Positions 24,889-34,247 of a stretch of DNA of 61,674 nt are shown here, piece after piece. The first letter of the stretch is position 1. Every line of letters starts with the position of its first letter. The translations under genes were made by a program, and so were the position numbers. Source of the stretch: Bacillota bacterium (GTDB taxonomy: Bacteria; Bacillota; Sulfobacillia; Sulfobacillales; Sulfobacillaceae); contig JAJYTS010000003.1 of NCBI GenBank assembly GCA_021792935.1, positions 1 to 61,674 of the forward strand, read 5' to 3'. The notes below the pieces were generated by a model. That model made no database searches. It had not been told where the DNA came from and saw nothing but the letters and a program-made list of their open reading frames with translations.

Positions 24889-26397
24889 GTGGCGACTTTT
24901 TGGACCGATTGTGAAACGGCCGACCCCAGGGTATCGGTGATCGTGACCGAATCGGATAGCAATGGCACCATATTGGCGTTGGGCGATGAGTCTCTCCTTT
25001 CGCAAAAAGGGTTTTATGACCGGGTGGAATCGCTGGCGGGCGGATTTGTCACCGGCGGGTTTTGGGATAGTCATGTCCATCTCTTGGAGTTTGGGCGCAG
25101 TCTCTCCCGGTTGCGGTTGGGACCAGACGACGATCTGCCGACTATCTTGGCAAAGGTACGGCGTCGTGCCGCCCACACGGCAAGAGACGCTTGGGTGATT
25201 GGTGCAGGGTGGGGCGGAGACGTTTTCGGTTTTGCATCCCCTATCGAAGCGCTGGATGAGGCGGCGGGATCTCATCCGGCGCTTTTGACGAGCTATGACT
25301 ATCACACCGTGTGGTTCAACCGGCAGGCGATAAAGCGGCTTGGGCTCACAGGAGAGGAAGCTCTCAGCGCGGGCCGGACCGGGCTGTTACGGGAAAAACG
25401 GGCCTTTTGGGCGCAAGAGCAGGCCTACTCCGGTTCTGACTCCGTCAAGCCGTTGGAAGGCGCTCGCCGTGAGTTATGCCGGTTGGGACTGGTGGGCGTA
25501 ACCGCCATGGAGCCTCGGGACGGATTTATGGCCATGCAGCAGACTCACGCGGTCCATCGTGGCTTGCGGGTTCAAGTGTTTTTATGGGATGACGTAGCAG
25601 AATCGCTGGCGCAGGCAGGAATAAAGCAGGGTTTCGGCGATGACTTCCTTCGCGTTATGGGGATTAAGTTGTTCGCGGACGGGGCGCTGGGGTCGCGCAC
25701 GGCCTGGATGTTTGAACCTTACCTGGGCGACCAGGGCAATCGCGGGGTGGCTACATTAGATGGGGACGCTCTTAAGCGGTGGGCTCAGCGTCTTGGGGAA
25801 GATGGTCTTTTAGCGGCTGTTCACGCCATCGGCGATATGGGGGTCAGCGAAGTGGCGAAAGCTCTTGCGCTGTACGCATCCCCGGACCGACCCCCACTGA
25901 GTCGCATTGAACATGCCGAGTTGCTGAACGACGAGACATTGCGATTGTTGGCTCGGTCCAAGGTGGGGCTATCCATGCAGCCCGCGCACTTGATTTTCGA
26001 CCGGGAACCGGCCGCGCGGTATTGGGGCGAGCGGACTCGGGCGGCCTTTCGCTTTAAGGATATTCTTCAGCAAAACGTGTTGTTGGCTTTTGGCTCCGAC
26101 GCGCCCATCGCGAGTCCTGACCCGGTTTTGGGATTGTGGGCAGCCGTCCATCGCAGTGATAGCGGCGACAATCCCTGGCATTCTGAACAGCGGTTAACGC
26201 CTGACCAGGCGATTTGGTGCTATACGCGGGGGCCTGCCTTAATGGATGGTCGGCCTTCTGGATTGGTGGCGCCGGGCTATTGGGGAGACTTTACCGTGTG
26301 GCGCGAGGATCCGCGGGTGGGATTGGCGTTGGGGGAAAGGGATCGACTGGCGGTGTTGACCACAGTCGTGGCGGGTCGGCGAGTCGCGCAAGGATAG
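24889..26397 (+). CDS. YtcJ-like amidohydrolase (Amidohydro_3)
   Basis: A 502-residue metal-dependent hydrolase. The metal site DSHVHL follows GGFVTGGFW near residue 60; later come KLFADGALGSRTA, AVHAIGDMGV, SRIEHAELL and FGSDAPIASPDP with the catalytic Asp, all typical of the YtcJ subgroup. No signal peptide. The GTG at 24889 is preferred because GGAGG lies 7 bases upstream; the frame reaches back to 24859. The substrate is unknown. It precedes the molybdenum hydroxylase cluster by under 100 bp and may share its pathway. Confidence 0.88.
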   Translation: MATFWTDCETADPRVSVIVTESDSNGTILALGDESLLSQKGFYDRVESLAGGFVTGGFWDSHVHLLEFGRSLSRLRLGPDDDLPTILAKVRRRAAHTARDAWVIGAGWGGDVFGFASPIEALDEAAGSHPALLTSYDYHTVWFNRQAIKRLGLTGEEALSAGRTGLLREKRAFWAQEQAYSGSDSVKPLEGARRELCRLGLVGVTAMEPRDGFMAMQQTHAVHRGLRVQVFLWDDVAESLAQAGIKQGFGDDFLRVMGIKLFADGALGSRTAWMFEPYLGDQGNRGVATLDGDALKRWAQRLGEDGLLAAVHAIGDMGVSEVAKALALYASPDRPPLSRIEHAELLNDETLRLLARSKVGLSMQPAHLIFDREPAARYWGERTRAAFRFKDILQQNVLLAFGSDAPIASPDPVLGLWAAVHRSDSGDNPWHSEQRLTPDQAIWCYTRGPALMDGRPSGLVAPGYWGDFTVWREDPRVGLALGERDRLAVLTTVVAGRRVAQG

Positions 26398-26481
26398 ATC
26401 ACGGTGCATTGCCGTAAGTTGGTATATGCTATATATGGATAAGGATGGATACGCGACGGGGAATTCCTGGGGACGCCATCC

Positions 26482-27351
26482 TTGACCTGGCAGCCCAAGG
26501 GGGTTTTTTCCATTATTGATAACAGAGTGTGGTCTGAAATATTGCGGACGGGCCGCTATTTGCCGGACGCGCAAATGGAACTCATGGTGGAGTTAGGGGT
26601 GAGGATGGGTCGTCCCTTGTTGCTGGAGGGTCCGTCGGGAAGCGGTAAAACGGCGTTGGCGGGGGCGTTGGCCTTGGGTCTGCAGCGGCCCCTCATCCGG
26701 TTGTCTTGTTATGAGGGAATGGGTGCTAGTGAAGCGCTCTATGACTGGAATTTTCACTCGCAGTGGGCGCGTCTGGCGCAAGACCGGGGGTCAGATCCCT
26801 TTGCCGATGAGTTCCTGTTGGCTCGCCCTTTACTCAGAGCATTGCAAAATCCTGACTCGGTATTGCTGATTGACGAGGTCGACCGCGCCGACGCAGCCTT
26901 GGAAGCGATGCTGCTGGAGTTTTTGAGCGAGTATCAAATCTCTATTCCTGAGCGCGGTACTTTTAAAGCATCGGTTCCTCCTATCACCGTGTTGACATCA
27001 AATCGCCAGCGGCCACTCTCCGATGCTTTGCGAAGGCGTTGTCTATATCTTTATGTTGATTGGCCCGACCTGCAACGGGAAGGGGAGATTGTGCGATTCC
27101 ATGTGCCTGACTTTCCGCCGTCGGTTTTGAACCACCTTTTGGCGTCGGTACGACGACTCCGGACCTGGAACCTTATTAAGCCTCCTGGCCTTTCGGAGAC
27201 CATCGACTGGGCCAAAGGGTCTTTAATCAAAGGGGTGGAGGAATGGTCAAAGGAATGGGTGACTCAAAGTCTGGGACTCGTGGTGAAAGATGCGCTCGAC
27301 TTGGAGCGAGTGGTGCCGCGCATCGATGAGTTGCTGGCGCCTGAAACCTGA
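26482..27351 (+). CDS. MoxR-type AAA+ ATPase (CoxD-like)
   Basis: A 289-residue ATPase. Walker A is EGPSGSGKTALA, Walker B is SVLLIDEVDRAD, and sensor 1 is TVLTSNRQRPLSDALRRRC, as in CoxD/CbbQ-like MoxR ATPases. CoxD helps insert the Mo/Cu cofactor into aerobic CO dehydrogenase with a VWA partner; the next gene encodes such a partner. It leads the five-gene cluster. The context TTGCCG/TATATA just upstream may be a promoter. Confidence 0.9.
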   Translation: MTWQPKGVFSIIDNRVWSEILRTGRYLPDAQMELMVELGVRMGRPLLLEGPSGSGKTALAGALALGLQRPLIRLSCYEGMGASEALYDWNFHSQWARLAQDRGSDPFADEFLLARPLLRALQNPDSVLLIDEVDRADAALEAMLLEFLSEYQISIPERGTFKASVPPITVLTSNRQRPLSDALRRRCLYLYVDWPDLQREGEIVRFHVPDFPPSVLNHLLASVRRLRTWNLIKPPGLSETIDWAKGSLIKGVEEWSKEWVTQSLGLVVKDALDLERVVPRIDELLAPET

Positions 27352-27375
27352 CTGGCCCAATCCCAGCAGAGTCCC

Positions 27376-28215
27376 TTGCCCCCTCGAGACAGACAGATTA
27401 CGAGTCACGCCACAAAGGATGAGCACGCGGCTAGGGGGCGCGAAGCCAAACCCGGCGGGATGAAGGCCAGTTGGGCCCAAGGTCGCAATATGGGCACGGG
27501 ACTTCCCGCGATGTTGCCGGATTGGCTTCATGCGATTCGCCGACGGTCTTTTTACTTGCCTCAGGTAGCACGCCGGGGAGCACCTGTCGGAGCGCGGGTG
27601 GGGGTGGATTGGAGGCAAACGCTGAAGCGATGGTCTCGACAAGGGCATCTTGACGGCTCTCCGGTATGGCGCCGGATGCCCTATGGCTTTGGTCGTCTCG
27701 TGGTCTTATGGGATGTCTCAGGCTCCATGTCGGCCTACCGGGAGTGGTTTTTTCCCTGGCTCTATCAAATGGTGCGGGAAAGCGATGGCACTCACGTATT
27801 CGCGTTTGGCACCGAGGTCGACAATCTCACCGCCCATTTAAAGGGTACCTATGCGGACGCCGTTCAATCTCTTTATGATAAAACCTTTGTATGGGAAAGC
27901 GGAACCGCCATTGGCGACGCGTTTAAGCACTGGATTGACGATTATGGAAATCGGTTGTTGGGTTCACTCACGACACTCATGATTATTAGCGACGGTTGGG
28001 ATGTTGGATCGCCGGAACGCCTGGAGGCGGCGATGCGGATGATGGCGCGGCGCTCCCAAAAAATTATTTGGGTCAATCCGTTAATGGCTACGGCTGGATT
28101 TGAACCACGCACCCGCGCCCTTAAAACCGCCCGCAACTATGTGGATTCTATGGTGCCGGGTGCCACCATTAAGGATTTGCGTCAATTGTCGTGGGGTTTT
28201 GGTTTTAGTGTTTAG
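27376..28215 (+). CDS. VWA-domain protein (CoxE-like)
   Basis: A 279-residue protein. After a basic, low-complexity N-terminus, residues about 110-275 form a von Willebrand A domain with the metal-ion-dependent adhesion motif DVSGSMSAY, then FGTEVDNLT and LMIISDGWDVG. CoxE-type proteins pair with CoxD for maturation of molybdenum hydroxylases. The start is uncertain: TTG 27376 has no clear ribosome site, and an ATG at 27460 or 27490 is possible. It follows the ATPase by 24 bp. Confidence 0.87.
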   Translation: MPPRDRQITSHATKDEHAARGREAKPGGMKASWAQGRNMGTGLPAMLPDWLHAIRRRSFYLPQVARRGAPVGARVGVDWRQTLKRWSRQGHLDGSPVWRRMPYGFGRLVVLWDVSGSMSAYREWFFPWLYQMVRESDGTHVFAFGTEVDNLTAHLKGTYADAVQSLYDKTFVWESGTAIGDAFKHWIDDYGNRLLGSLTTLMIISDGWDVGSPERLEAAMRMMARRSQKIIWVNPLMATAGFEPRTRALKTARNYVDSMVPGATIKDLRQLSWGFGFSV

Positions 28216-28274
28216 CCGTTCAGGGGACAGGGTCATAGGAAAGGGGGAGCGGCGTTGGCGGCCGCGAAAAAAAT

Positions 28275-29087
28275 ATGAAGCCGGCAGTATTTGATTATGT
28301 GCGGGTAAATTCGCTGGATGAGGCCATCGAGGCGTTAGCTCGGTATGAGGGTGAGGCAAAAGTGCTGGCTGGAGGTCAGAGCTTAGTTCCGCTGATGAAC
28401 TTTCGGCTGAGCCGCCCCGGCGTTTTAGTGGATATCAATGATTTGGCGGAGATGGCGGGGGTGCGTGACTTAGGCCATGCGCTCGCGATTGGCTCAATGA
28501 CGCGCCACCAGCAACTGGTCAATAATGATTTCATTCGCGAGCGTCTTCCCATCCTGCCGCGCGTCGCCTCTTATATTGGTCATTGGGCGATTCGCAATCG
28601 CGGCACGTTAGGGGGAAGCGTAGCCCACGCCGACCCGGCGGCAGAATTGCCGGCGTTGTTAACCGCTTTGCAGGCCACCATTGTTATGCGTTCTCCCCGC
28701 GGGGAGCGGCGTCTTCTGGCCGAGCGCTTCTTCTTGGGATACTATTCGACCCGGCTGGACTGGGACGAGATTATTACCGAAATTGAAATTCCTTTTCCGG
28801 CGTCCTCTCCCGGCTTTTATGAGGTGGCACGGCGGGCGGGAGATTTTGCCCTGGTGGGAGCATTGGCGGAGCGCGGGACTTCGGGAGGGTTTGTCACCTG
28901 GTTTGGACTGGGCGGGCGTCCGGAGCGGATGGCCTTGCCAGCTTGGACGGCGCATGAAGAGGAACGCCGACAGCTATTGCGGGAACTAGCGGGAAAATTA
29001 GACTTGCCTTCTGAAGAGGAATACAAGCGGACTATCGCAGTTAGTGTGGCTGGACGGGCTATGGCGGATGCCGAGGGAGGGAATTAA
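28275..29087 (+). CDS. Molybdenum hydroxylase FAD-binding medium subunit (CoxM-like)
   Basis: A 270-residue subunit that carries FAD and passes electrons from the iron-sulfur subunit to an acceptor. The FAD motif AGGQSLVPLMNFRL appears near residue 35 and the second, IRNRGTLGGSVAHADPAAE, near residue 105. Typical of CO dehydrogenase/xanthine dehydrogenase medium subunits. The small subunit starts one base after its stop, so translation is coupled. The ATG has no close ribosome site; GGGGGAG lies about 30 bases upstream. Confidence 0.93.
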   Translation: MKPAVFDYVRVNSLDEAIEALARYEGEAKVLAGGQSLVPLMNFRLSRPGVLVDINDLAEMAGVRDLGHALAIGSMTRHQQLVNNDFIRERLPILPRVASYIGHWAIRNRGTLGGSVAHADPAAELPALLTALQATIVMRSPRGERRLLAERFFLGYYSTRLDWDEIITEIEIPFPASSPGFYEVARRAGDFALVGALAERGTSGGFVTWFGLGGRPERMALPAWTAHEEERRQLLRELAGKLDLPSEEEYKRTIAVSVAGRAMADAEGGN

Positions 29088-29088
29088 C

Positions 29089-29574
29089 ATGGCGGTGGAG
29101 CAGCGGATTGGGCTGACACTGTGGGTTAACGGGAAAGAGCATCTGCTTGAGGCGTCCCCGCGGTGGTCCTTGGCTGACGTTTTGCGTCATCAAATTGGTC
29201 TGACCGGAACTCATGTGGGTTGCGAGCAAGGCGTATGCGGTGCGTGCACCGTACTGCTGGACGGGCAGCCGACACGGAGTTGTCTCATGTTTGCCATTCA
29301 GGCGCAGGGGCATGAGATTACTACGGTGGAGGGAGTGACTCCAACAGAGGGATTAAGCCCTTTGCAGCAATCCTTTCAAAGCCATCATGCCTTGCAGTGC
29401 GGTTTTTGCACCCCCGGAATCCTATTGACGGCGGAGGCGCTGTTGGCGGACAACCCCACGGCTGACGAGGAAGAGATCCGAGCCGCTCTAAGCGGGAATC
29501 TTTGCCGGTGCACCGGCTACCAGTTTATTGTTGATGCGGTGCTGGCGGCGCGCGAACAAAGGAGGGACGCCTAA
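29089..29574 (+). CDS. Molybdenum hydroxylase [2Fe-2S] small subunit (CoxS-like)
   Basis: A 161-residue electron-transfer subunit with two [2Fe-2S] clusters. The plant-ferredoxin-type ligands are CEQGVCGACTVLLDG plus a later Cys in RSCLM, and the C-terminal cluster has QCGFCTPG and CRCTGY. The ATG at 29089 follows GGGAGGG by 7 bases. Its stop overlaps the large-subunit start by one base (TAATG). Confidence 0.95.
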   Translation: MAVEQRIGLTLWVNGKEHLLEASPRWSLADVLRHQIGLTGTHVGCEQGVCGACTVLLDGQPTRSCLMFAIQAQGHEITTVEGVTPTEGLSPLQQSFQSHHALQCGFCTPGILLTAEALLADNPTADEEEIRAALSGNLCRCTGYQFIVDAVLAAREQRRDA

Positions 29575-31898
29575 TGGCCCAGGCAATGCGGCCTCAAATG
29601 ATGGGGGCGCGGGTGTCGCGGACTGAGGACCCCAGGCTTCTCAGCGGCCAAGCGCGATTTTTAGACGACATTCAGGTTCCAGGAATGCTGGAGGTAGCCT
29701 TCGTGCGGTCAACACATGCCGCCGCCAAAATTGTCCAGATGGATTTGCGCGAGGTCCAACAATATCCCGGGGTGCAGGCAGTGCTCACCTACGATGATTG
29801 CCCGGTTCAGTTGTGGCAGCGTGAGGCCTATGAGGTGGGACAACCGGTGCTCGCCCATCACGAAGTGTCCTATGTGGGTCAGCCAATTGCGGCCATTATT
29901 GCCGACAGCCGTTACGTGGCCGAGGACGCGGCCGAACTGGCGCGCGTTGAATATGAGGATTTGCCACCGGTGACGGATATGCGCCGGGCCATTGAGGAAA
30001 ATCCCCGGCGGGTACATGCCCATACACCCAATGTCTTCTTTCATAAGGAATACGCCACGCCAAGCGTCGAACAGGCTTTCGCGCAAGCTCCCCATCATCT
30101 TCGCGCTACTTTCCGCACCAATCGGCAAACGGCCTTATCCCTAGAGGCTCGTGGGACGGCGGCTATGGTGGATACGGCGACGGGGCGCTTAACGGTTTAC
30201 GCCTCCACGCAGTCACCTCACCGCCTGCGAGAGGATATTAGCGGGCTGTTGGGCATCCCCACTCATCAGGTGCGGCTTATCGTCCCCGAAGTAGGGGGCG
30301 GATTTGGCATGAAGGCTAATTGCTACCCGGAGGATATTGTGGTCGCCAAGGCCGCTCTCATGTGCCGCAAGCCGGTCAAATGGGTGTCAGACCGCACGGA
30401 GTCGCTCTTGAGTGACGTGCATGGGCGGGATGACATTCATGACGTCGAGGTGGCATTTGCGGAAGACGGCAAAATTGTGGCATTGCGGGACCATTTGATG
30501 GCCGATGGAGGTGCTTATCCGGCTTATCCGTTTTCGGGGGCGGTGGGAGAAACGAGCTTGGCATCGCGGGTGATTACTGGGCCCTATGATATCCCTCATT
30601 TGGCCACGGTGATCGATTGCACCTATTCCAATAAAATGCCGTTAGGCGCCTATCGCGGAGTGTGGGGCCCGGTGGCATCTTTCATTCAAGAAGGCATCGT
30701 GGATCGGGTTGCCCGCCATTTGGGGATGGATCCGGCTCAAGTGCGCCTGCGCAATATTATCCAGCCCCACCAATTTCCCTACCGCAACGCGGCGGGAATG
30801 ACCTACGACGAGGGTTCCTATCAAGCCTGCTTGCAGCAGGCGCTTGAACTTATGGATTATGAAGGCTTTAGAAAGCGCCAGCAAGAACTGCGGCAGCAAG
30901 AGCGCTATGTGGGGTTGGGGATTTCGGCGTTTGTGGAGCCTACCGCCATGGCATCCTCCGAGGCCGGTTCGGTGGGCTACGAATCCTGTACGATTCAGAT
31001 TGACGCGACTGGCCGTGTCACGGCCGCTTTCGGTCTTGGCCCCACGGGACAAGGGCACGAGACCACCATGGCCCAGATTTTAGCCGATCAACTGGGGGTG
31101 CGCTTCGAGGATATTATTGTTCTGCACGGTGATACGGACAGCGCGCCTTACGGCGGGGGAACGGGCGGCAGTCGTTCCGGCCCTATTGGCGGCGGGGCCG
31201 CTTTAGTGGCCGGAAGGCAAATGCGGGAACGGTTGGTGAAGTACGCCGCAAGCCTCCTGGAGGCCGGGGAAGAGGATATTGAGCTGGGGGACGGAAAAGC
31301 TTGGGTGGCAGGGGTGCCGGAGCGCTACATCAGCATTCGCACCATCGCCGAGACCGCCTACACCAATGTAACCAAGATTCCGGAAGGACTTCCCATTGGA
31401 TTGGAATTAACGGCGCGATATTTGCCCAAGAGTCCTCGTACTTTTTCCAATGGCACCCACATTGCCATCGTGGAAGTGGATGTGTCCACGGGATCGGTTG
31501 CCGTGACCGGCTATGGTGTGGTTAACGATTGTGGACGGCTTATCAATCCCACCATTGTTGAGGGGCAAATTCTTGGCGGCGTGGCCCAAGGGATAGGGGC
31601 GGCCTTGTTGGAGGCGCTGCATTACGATGAGTCCGGACAGCTGGTTACGACCTCATTGATGGATTACCTGTTGCCCGAAAGCACGGACATGCCGCGAGTG
31701 ATGATGCGCCATTTAGAAACTCCTTCCGATGGCGAAGGGGGAATCAAGGGCATGGCGGAAGGTTCTTTAATCGCCTCGCCGGCCGCTATCGCCAATGCCG
31801 TTTCCGACGCGCTGGCGCCGTTTGACGCGTTTGTCGACACGCTTCCCGTGACCCCGGAAATGATATTGGAGATGACCCGCGGCGAACTGGCGAGGTAG
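29574..31898 (+). CDS. Molybdenum hydroxylase large catalytic subunit (CoxL/xanthine dehydrogenase family)
   Basis: A 774-residue subunit binding the molybdopterin-cytosine-dinucleotide cofactor. Seen: RTEDPRLLSGQARFLDD at the N-terminus, GGGFGMK, GPTGQGHET, GGTGGSRS and the catalytic Glu in GMAEGSLIASPAAIANA. The active-site loop reads AYRGVWGP. True aerobic CO dehydrogenases have AYxCSFR and form II enzymes AYRGAGR, so this one is neither; its substrate is probably an aldehyde, purine or N-heterocycle. Despite CoxD/CoxE-like partners I would not call it CO dehydrogenase. Confidence 0.92.
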   Translation: MAQAMRPQMMGARVSRTEDPRLLSGQARFLDDIQVPGMLEVAFVRSTHAAAKIVQMDLREVQQYPGVQAVLTYDDCPVQLWQREAYEVGQPVLAHHEVSYVGQPIAAIIADSRYVAEDAAELARVEYEDLPPVTDMRRAIEENPRRVHAHTPNVFFHKEYATPSVEQAFAQAPHHLRATFRTNRQTALSLEARGTAAMVDTATGRLTVYASTQSPHRLREDISGLLGIPTHQVRLIVPEVGGGFGMKANCYPEDIVVAKAALMCRKPVKWVSDRTESLLSDVHGRDDIHDVEVAFAEDGKIVALRDHLMADGGAYPAYPFSGAVGETSLASRVITGPYDIPHLATVIDCTYSNKMPLGAYRGVWGPVASFIQEGIVDRVARHLGMDPAQVRLRNIIQPHQFPYRNAAGMTYDEGSYQACLQQALELMDYEGFRKRQQELRQQERYVGLGISAFVEPTAMASSEAGSVGYESCTIQIDATGRVTAAFGLGPTGQGHETTMAQILADQLGVRFEDIIVLHGDTDSAPYGGGTGGSRSGPIGGGAALVAGRQMRERLVKYAASLLEAGEEDIELGDGKAWVAGVPERYISIRTIAETAYTNVTKIPEGLPIGLELTARYLPKSPRTFSNGTHIAIVEVDVSTGSVAVTGYGVVNDCGRLINPTIVEGQILGGVAQGIGAALLEALHYDESGQLVTTSLMDYLLPESTDMPRVMMRHLETPSDGEGGIKGMAEGSLIASPAAIANAVSDALAPFDAFVDTLPVTPEMILEMTRGELAR

Positions 31899-31942
31899 GT
31901 GTTGCAACGGCGCGGTTATTTAAGATTTAGGGGCGCGAGTGC

Positions 31943-33910
31943 ATGAAAGCGGACGATTTATTCGATATGGCCACTTGGGGCGAATTAGTTTTTGATCCAC
32001 GCCTCCCCAGACTTTATATGACCGAAAGCCATCTTGACAGGAAAAGTAATGAGGCAAAAAGTCATATCGTCCGGTGGGATTGGGGAGATTTCTCGGTGCG
32101 GCCTCTGACTCAGGGCGACAAAGATAGTTGTCCTAAGCCTTCCTCCGATGGCCAGCATTTAGCGTTTTTGTCATATCGCTCCGGTTCCAAACAGGTTTGG
32201 CTGTTACCCCTAAACGGGGGTGAAGCGAGGCCGTTAACCTCCATTCAAGGCGGCGTCAAGGCGTATTGCTGGGCGCCTGATAGTTCGGGGATGGTGGTGG
32301 TGGCGCGCATTCGCAACGGACTTGTCACACGGGAAACCCCTGAGGCGGCGCTTCCCCAGGACGCCTGCGACAGCCTTTTGGAGCAGTATTATAACCGGGA
32401 TGTTAAACATATCACCCATCAATTTTATAAACTAGACGGGACCGGGTTCTTTGATCGAGGGCGCGATCAATTGCTGTGGGTGGGCTTAGATGGGGGTATC
32501 CGCCTTCTCACGAGTGGCTTTCATCAGTACAGCGATCCGCTGTTTTCTCCAGACGGCTCGGCATTGTATTGCCTGAAACGCGACTACGACCCAGAGGGCA
32601 GACATCCTGATGTCGCGACTATTCAGCGTTTTTCATGGCCATGCGGACAGGTGACAGTCCTCCCCATTAAAGATCTAATCATTAAGGCCCTTTCTGTTTC
32701 TCCCGATCACCGTTATTTGGCGTTTCATGGCTCCGATCCCAACCATCATGACTATGGGCTAACCGTCTTGTACCGCTGGGACCTGGACAATGAAACGCTG
32801 CAAGACATGTCCGGCTTTCTCGACCGGGCCGTGGGAGACCAAAGCGTTGGCGATCTCGCCTATTTAAGCACGGCGCGTCCTGCTTGGAACCAGGGGGCCG
32901 TGGTCACGCTTCTCTCCCAAGAGGGCCAAGTTTTTGTCACCAGCTTTGGGGAAGGCGTGACGGAGAAGAAGTGGCGGGCTAGCCGTGTAGTGTATGATTT
33001 CGCTCTTCGAGATGGCATGGTTGCCTTGGCGGTATCAGACCCCACGCATCCGTCCGGGATACTAGCCGGTCGCTGGGGCGCGGAACTAGAACAAGCCGTA
33101 TGGGCGCCAACCCCTTGGGGCGATGGCGAGGGACCACTCTCCCCAAACGACTTTTGGCTGGAACAAGAAGACGGGGCGCGCGTACACGGGTGGTGTCTAC
33201 ATCCGAAAGGCGTGGGACCGTTTCCGGTCGTGCTGGAAATTCACGGTGGTCCCATGGCGATGTATGGATATCGTTATATGCATGAATTTCAGTGTCTGGC
33301 CGCCCGCGGGTACGCGGTGGTGTATACCAACCCGCGGGGGTCGCAGGGATATGGCGCGGCCTTTTGCCAAGCCATTAAGGGAAATTGGGGCGATAAGGAC
33401 TATGCCGATATAATGGCAGGCTTGGAACACGCCCTAAATTTGTGGCCAGACTTGGACCGGCGGTGTATGGGGGTTGCCGGGGGGAGCTACGGGGGCTTTA
33501 TGGTGAATTGGATCGTTTCTCATTCCCAGGTGTTTCAGGCCGCCGTAACCATGCGCTCGGTCGTCAACCGTTTTAGCGCCATGGGCTCGAGTGATATGGG
33601 TTGGCTTCGAATTGCCCAATATGGCCATCTTCCCTGGTGGGAAGACCCCGCCCCTTATTGGCGGCAATCCCCGCTTAAATATGTGTCCAATATTCACACG
33701 CCGTTATTGATTGAGCATCAGGAGCAGGATTACCGCCTCCCGGTGGAGCAGGGGGAGCAGTTGTACAGCGCTCTCAAATATTTGGGGCGGCCGGTGGAGC
33801 TATTGCTATATCCCCATGAATCTCATGGAATGAGCCGAATTGGCCAGCCCTGGCATCGAGTGCACCGTCTTAAGGCCATTGTTCGCTGGTTTGATCGGTA
33901 CCTTAAGTAA
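31943..33910 (+). CDS. S9 family peptidase (acylaminoacyl-peptidase/prolyl oligopeptidase type)
   Basis: A 655-residue serine peptidase. The N-terminal 400 residues show repeated beta-propeller blades (FSPDGSALYCL, VSPDHRYLAF). The C-terminal alpha/beta hydrolase domain has GGPMAMYG, the nucleophile elbow GGSYGGFM, the Asp in EQDYRLP and the His in HESHGMSR. No signal peptide, so cytosolic; the family trims short peptides. It closes the cluster with the molybdenum hydroxylase. Its last 130 bp are repeated, in decayed form, at 41175-41301. Confidence 0.93.
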   Translation: MKADDLFDMATWGELVFDPRLPRLYMTESHLDRKSNEAKSHIVRWDWGDFSVRPLTQGDKDSCPKPSSDGQHLAFLSYRSGSKQVWLLPLNGGEARPLTSIQGGVKAYCWAPDSSGMVVVARIRNGLVTRETPEAALPQDACDSLLEQYYNRDVKHITHQFYKLDGTGFFDRGRDQLLWVGLDGGIRLLTSGFHQYSDPLFSPDGSALYCLKRDYDPEGRHPDVATIQRFSWPCGQVTVLPIKDLIIKALSVSPDHRYLAFHGSDPNHHDYGLTVLYRWDLDNETLQDMSGFLDRAVGDQSVGDLAYLSTARPAWNQGAVVTLLSQEGQVFVTSFGEGVTEKKWRASRVVYDFALRDGMVALAVSDPTHPSGILAGRWGAELEQAVWAPTPWGDGEGPLSPNDFWLEQEDGARVHGWCLHPKGVGPFPVVLEIHGGPMAMYGYRYMHEFQCLAARGYAVVYTNPRGSQGYGAAFCQAIKGNWGDKDYADIMAGLEHALNLWPDLDRRCMGVAGGSYGGFMVNWIVSHSQVFQAAVTMRSVVNRFSAMGSSDMGWLRIAQYGHLPWWEDPAPYWRQSPLKYVSNIHTPLLIEHQEQDYRLPVEQGEQLYSALKYLGRPVELLLYPHESHGMSRIGQPWHRVHRLKAIVRWFDRYLK

Positions 33911-33918
33911 AGTGGTTG
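33789..33918 (+). repeat. Intact copy of the duplicated S9 peptidase 3' end
   Basis: About 130 bp covering the catalytic-His region, stop codon and 8 following bases. It matches 41175-41301 with roughly 85 percent identity by eye, in the same orientation. The match ends at GGTTG, one base before the inverted repeat at 33920. Confidence 0.85.
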
Positions 33919-33919
33919 A

Positions 33920-34185
33920 TGGGGTATGGCAACCATTCCGTTCCAGAACCATCACTAGCCACTTATTGGTACTTCCCCGTTCTCAGGAAGGCGTTTCTGT
34001 CGGAAACAGCTCTATAACCCCGGGGATGTGGTGTCAATAAATAAGAAGCGCAGTCCTAATCGGACGGAAATCCGAGGGAGTCTAGACGTCTGAATCGGGT
34101 TACTTTAAATTGGCAGTCCTTAAAGTACAAAGTTTACCACAACATGGCTTATGGCGGGAAATTAATGAATCGTTGCCATACCCCA
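33920..34185. mobile_element. 266-bp segment bounded by 14-bp inverted repeats (MITE-like or IS remnant)
   Basis: TGGGGTATGGCAAC at 33920-33933 and its exact reverse complement GTTGCCATACCCCA at 34172-34185. The left end lies 9 bp after the S9 peptidase stop. No open frame with transposase features is inside, and I see no target-site duplication. Compatible with a non-autonomous element or a deleted insertion sequence. Confidence 0.5.
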
Positions 34186-34247
34186 CATGCGGGACTTCCT
34201 CACGGGATCCGACCGGGCATTTTAAATAAGATTAGCCACATTCCGAC

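Noticed and set aside
24757-25305. 182-residue minus frame
   Set aside because: Antisense to the amidohydrolase start; composition is not protein-like.
28254-28278. Seven-codon leader peptide overlapping the CoxM-like start
   Set aside because: The TTG frame ends across the ATG, but it is too short to support and has no sign of conservation.
27376-31898. Aerobic CO dehydrogenase
   Set aside because: The subunit set fits, but the large subunit lacks the AYxCSFR loop, so a general molybdenum hydroxylase call is safer.
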